Source: Winogradskyella sp.
Lineage (GTDB): Bacteria; Bacteroidota; Bacteroidia; Flavobacteriales; Flavobacteriaceae
Length of the DNA stretch: 64,000 bases
Reading direction: 5' to 3'
Assembly: GCF_013213835.1 (NCBI RefSeq)
Contig: NZ_JABSSU010000009.1
Coordinates: 8,853-72,852 of the forward strand
Shown here: positions 63,201-64,000 of the stretch, one piece after another
How the letters are laid out: every line of letters begins with the position of its first letter
Position numbering within the stretch: the first letter of the stretch is position 1
Notes under the pieces: generated by a model
Told to the model about the DNA's origin: nothing
The model's database searches: none
What the model saw: the letters and a program-made list of their open reading frames with translations, nothing else
Position numbers and translations under genes: made by a program

Positions 63201-64000
63201 AACCTCATATATTCCTGGAGATGTTATTACAAAAGTATTACTAGTTTGATAGTTAATACCATCAAGACTATACTCATAACCGGAAGGTACATCATTAACA
63301 GTAATACTACCGTTGGTAGTACAAATAATATCAGAAGCTACCACTGTAGGAATTAATAAGTTTTGATAGACATTAAAGTAAAATCTATTAAAACATCCGC
63401 CAGGGTAATTAATGGTTAATCTGTATTGACCAGCAGTATCAGCTAAAAAGTCTGAGCCTGTGGCCACTTCGTTCCATACACATGAAGGATCTTCATTAGC
63501 ACAATCTTGATCGGTGACTGCGGCACAACTAGACTCATCTAATTGTTCCCAAATAATAGATGTTGTATTAGAAATACTGGTTTCTATAAATCTAGAATCA
63601 TTGGCACCACAAAGGAAAATATTAGGTAATAACTTGCCATCATTAGGACATGTTACAACTTGATCAGCATAGGGAATTACAGGGTTTTCAATATCTCCAC
63701 CAAAGAGTTCCACATCATAAATTTGTTCTATGGATTGACAAGGAGCAACGGCTGTGTTAAATGAATAATAAGTACCTGTTGCATCTACAGTAATGGTTTG
63801 TGTATCACCAATAACAGGTGTACCAGTAGGACTGGTAGACCATGAGTAAGAATCGTATCCATTGGCAGCAGTTAACTCTACAGTATCACCACAAAGTGTA
63901 ATCTCTTCTCTAAATTCACAATCTAAATCAGCTAAGAAATTGGTGGCTTGTGGCGATAACAAACAACCTGTATTACTATTAACACTAGGGTCGTCGGTTA
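57270..64000 (-). CDS. giant SprB-repeat adhesin-like protein with T9SS type B sorting domain, 5' end beyond the window
   Basis: The frame is open from 57270 to the window edge, over 2240 residues, and an apparent start near 63962 is only an internal TTG. By eye I count 22 repeats of about 75-100 residues. Each starts with a Cys-containing strand (CFGD, CNGD), has a GG-x-PY-x-Y core, and ends in a TVTDANGC-type strand. These are SprB-type beta repeats, found in gliding adhesins. The C-terminus is a gliding-motility-associated type B signal: NWFTPNGDGEYDTWAPGCIE, FDIFDRYGRKIATYRVGEVW, DGKYNGNELPTGDYWFVV, and HFTLYR. It is exported by the T9SS to the cell surface. Confidence 0.93.
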   Translation of the reverse strand, partial: TDDPSVNSNTGCLLSPQATNFLADLDCEFREEITLCGDTVELTAANGYDSYSWSTSPTGTPVIGDTQTITVDATGTYYSFNTAVAPCQSIEQIYDVELFGGDIENPVIPYADQVVTCPNDGKLLPNIFLCGANDSRFIETSISNTTSIIWEQLDESSCAAVTDQDCANEDPSCVWNEVATGSDFLADTAGQYRLTINYPGGCFNRFYFNVYQNLLIPTVVASDIICTTNGSITVNDVPSGYEYSLDGINYQTSNTFVITSPGIYEVYVRQIGVPSNPCIFSVPDVLIRDRDFTVTSTVTQPFCFGELGTIQLAANDVDPQYTFTLEENGTVVNTVGPIIENTYAFENLNPGTYTATVETENGCLYSETVTITEPPLLTVTAAITAPLTCNDGEITIYAQGGTPPYFYFVNSTTDFQTVPEIIVTNPGTFDITVVDSNNCSASTTIAIDTIPQPEFTVVTTDILCGGTGDTGTLEIDVTNPNGNTIAFSIDGGTTFTNSNLFTGLVAGDYDVVLQYTSGTSVCTTTPQTVTITENTAISGTADLTTDFTCLGDGSITVTTVNGGTPPYEYSIDGVNFQTSNVFNGLTQGTYTITIRDGNICTAVTNTVTIDALNPPTDMDFSNTALTCPTNTSDLTITSVTGGSGSIQYQIIAPASAATAYQTSNLFTGLTPDTYTIQIIDENDCTYSESITINPLPVPTVNVVLTEGLDCTATPDAVFSGTITGVAPYTYAVSFNGGAFTSLGVTGVNFTYSASNAGTYQFQITDANGCTADSSVIEVNPISPPALSAVVQTQPILCNGDTNGALDITIDTTVGTPPFTINVNNDTTGTNYGTQTTSLPAGTYTVSITDANACSTSQTVTITQPDAIAVAYSTVDISCTLSGVSQGSVIVDSVTGGTAPYNYFVNGTNGYSNSELNATGSTSVSFDVVDFGLYEINVVDANGCSVLVQDVLVASPPTDLDINVTSTVDCTTGGEALVSIGTTLVSSGPFFFSIYQGPASVYPNPVGSWIPEDAPGSQSATFTGLTPGVTYTFIVYDQSSNCSYYEPATTAIPTNSTLTVSSVTENNITCTGSDDGNVSFTISSTYGYAVDVNYVILDSLSLASTGISGTGTIAPNGTLTVSNLGPLPFGSYFVSISEITGPNAGCGIITNDFNITQSAIPLDLSVSVDQSANCNPNSGVISAIAQNGTAPYEFQITTAAIPPPATDAGWNTTSTFNVDAGSYYIHVLDAYGCIVTSAETIVDLDDAPAITASVIDSCLITDGNYEIEVNLTTAGTAPHSYSINGGALQSLSAPFTISNVFAGTHTIEVQDANGCSDIISIDIAEPIDVNADATTLPSCNNDDGIITMTGTGGSGSYAYAISPSPATIGLSGNTFTGVPSGVYTITVTDTVLLCTSEVTISVPEAVIPTFNLSSTSVTCFGDNSGSFDIDITNYTGAYTYEVFDNLGASVTGVVNANTATNPFTVNGLQSGSYSVVITETDIPFCSNTGTVVIASPTENLTLTVTESSNVTCDDNQGTITAIADGGWGTYQYELTGNATVAYSTNNVFTDLSAGTYTVNVIDSEGCIASETITLNLPDPITATFTPSSTMLSCFGDQNASITVTNVTGGQGTNYVYTLNMTTPTVSTSGPQTSNTFNDLGAGTYNITITDGFGCEMTSLDIVIDNPTIVEASLVRSATQTCLTTSTLTLSASGGTAPYDYSLTEDFASIIGSFNSSTTFDAPEGTYQYYVRDNNGCIAAVSNEITIDPLPELTIELESTNPVINCAGDNTGTIIATAFGALGNYQYTLQDTNGNAITATQTTPGYFIDLVAGDYVVYVESGDCEATSAPISITEPTAPLQATLEVNNITCAGNNNGSVIVNASGGTGTIQYAISPQLNQFVEEPIFENLNGGDYTIIVQDQVGCYLIFDFTIVDPQPVILSIVPNSIFEETCAGDANGEFSIDISGGTLPYSVSLDNPDGPFITGGPTQTTFDFTNLSGGDHLVYVRDAQNCESQWNITFPEAVTINPQVEVEFTCENNIQTNMVTVTVDDSITDLSQLDYSLNDGPYQLSNVFTDLPVGLDYYINVRHTNGCIQTTPLFDIEDLEPVTLSLTQGETNQFIANASGGTGNYEFWMDGQSYGTNNEFLISETGIYNVTVTDANGCSAQAQIEMEFFDICIPNWFTPNGDGEYDTWAPGCIENYPNLTFDIFDRYGRKIATYRVGEVWDGKYNGNELPTGDYWFVVKTNDPNTDREFTGHFTLYR

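Noticed and set aside
57270..63962. Apparent full-length gene starting at 63962
   Set aside because: The codon there is an internal TTG; the frame continues open to base 64000 with more protein-like sequence, so the gene is partial.

Overview
The window is chromosomal DNA from a member of the Bacteroidota, almost certainly a marine-type Flavobacteriaceae; I cannot name the genus. The evidence is low G+C content, type IX secretion (T9SS) sorting domains of both the A kind (serine protease at 49768-52080) and the B kind (giant SprB-repeat protein at 57270-64000), a fused branched-chain ketoacid dehydrogenase E1, many -7 promoter boxes of the Bacteroidota form TAnnTTTG, and a lack of Shine-Dalgarno sequences. 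I see no rRNA, tRNA, prophage, insertion sequence or CRISPR array.

Layout. 1-4.7 kb: a lipoprotein fragment, dnaX, RNase P RNA, rsmD and two flavobacterial unknowns. 4.8-9.7 kb: a RecD-like helicase, then an envelope-sugar group (kdsB, a HAD phosphatase, a KdnB-like Kdo 8-oxidase and an acyltransferase). 9.7-12.9 kb: a bicarbonate transporter (SbtA) operon with two small companions and a divergent LysR regulator. 12.9-24.8 kb: housekeeping genes (yebC, an S41 protease with a secreted partner, phhB, gcvT, a YdiJ-like dehydrogenase, an LpxH-like hydrolase). 25-33 kb: aroC, a prolyl oligopeptidase, AsmA and a dicarboxylate symporter. 33-36.4 kb: a tight operon of a glutathione-synthase-like ATP-grasp ligase, a TerB-like protein, an N-formylglutamate amidohydrolase homologue and a DUF1704 metallopeptidase. 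36.4-39.9 kb: an unusual regulatory locus described below. 39.9-47.5 kb: mutS2, ung, and an operon with a cytoplasmic binding-protein-fold protein, nucleoside phosphorylase, DUF1835, SUI1 and an Fe/2OG oxygenase. 47.6-64 kb: BCKDH E1, the T9SS protease, a small-ORF array, ExbD, a DEAD-type helicase, RluE, DUF1853 and the T9SS giant.

Two regions look undescribed. (1) At 52161-52657, on the minus strand, four tandem units of 137-151 bp each carry a tiny ORF. Three encode 28-residue cationic peptides ending ETKSYTWNSKRRYR. These three differ at eight codons, five of them purely synonymous, and the last 14 residues never change, which is the mark of a selected peptide. The fourth unit keeps the MRTL start but has an acidic tail. 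(2) At 37.1-39.9 kb, a MuiA/DUF4139 protein with an inserted SusC-like carboxypeptidase-regulatory plus TonB-plug module, and a SIMPL (DUF541) protein, each have a promoter with 21-bp-phased TGAGT direct repeats exactly 30 bp upstream of the -7 box. The SIMPL promoter would transcribe a 155-nt, highly structured leader, and a candidate 113-nt small RNA with its own promoter and terminator lies next to the MuiA promoter.

Starts were chosen from signal peptides, promoter positions and neighbouring genes. Several differ from the longest open frame (mutS2, the S9 peptidase, the DEAD helicase, RluE and the 341-aa secreted protein).
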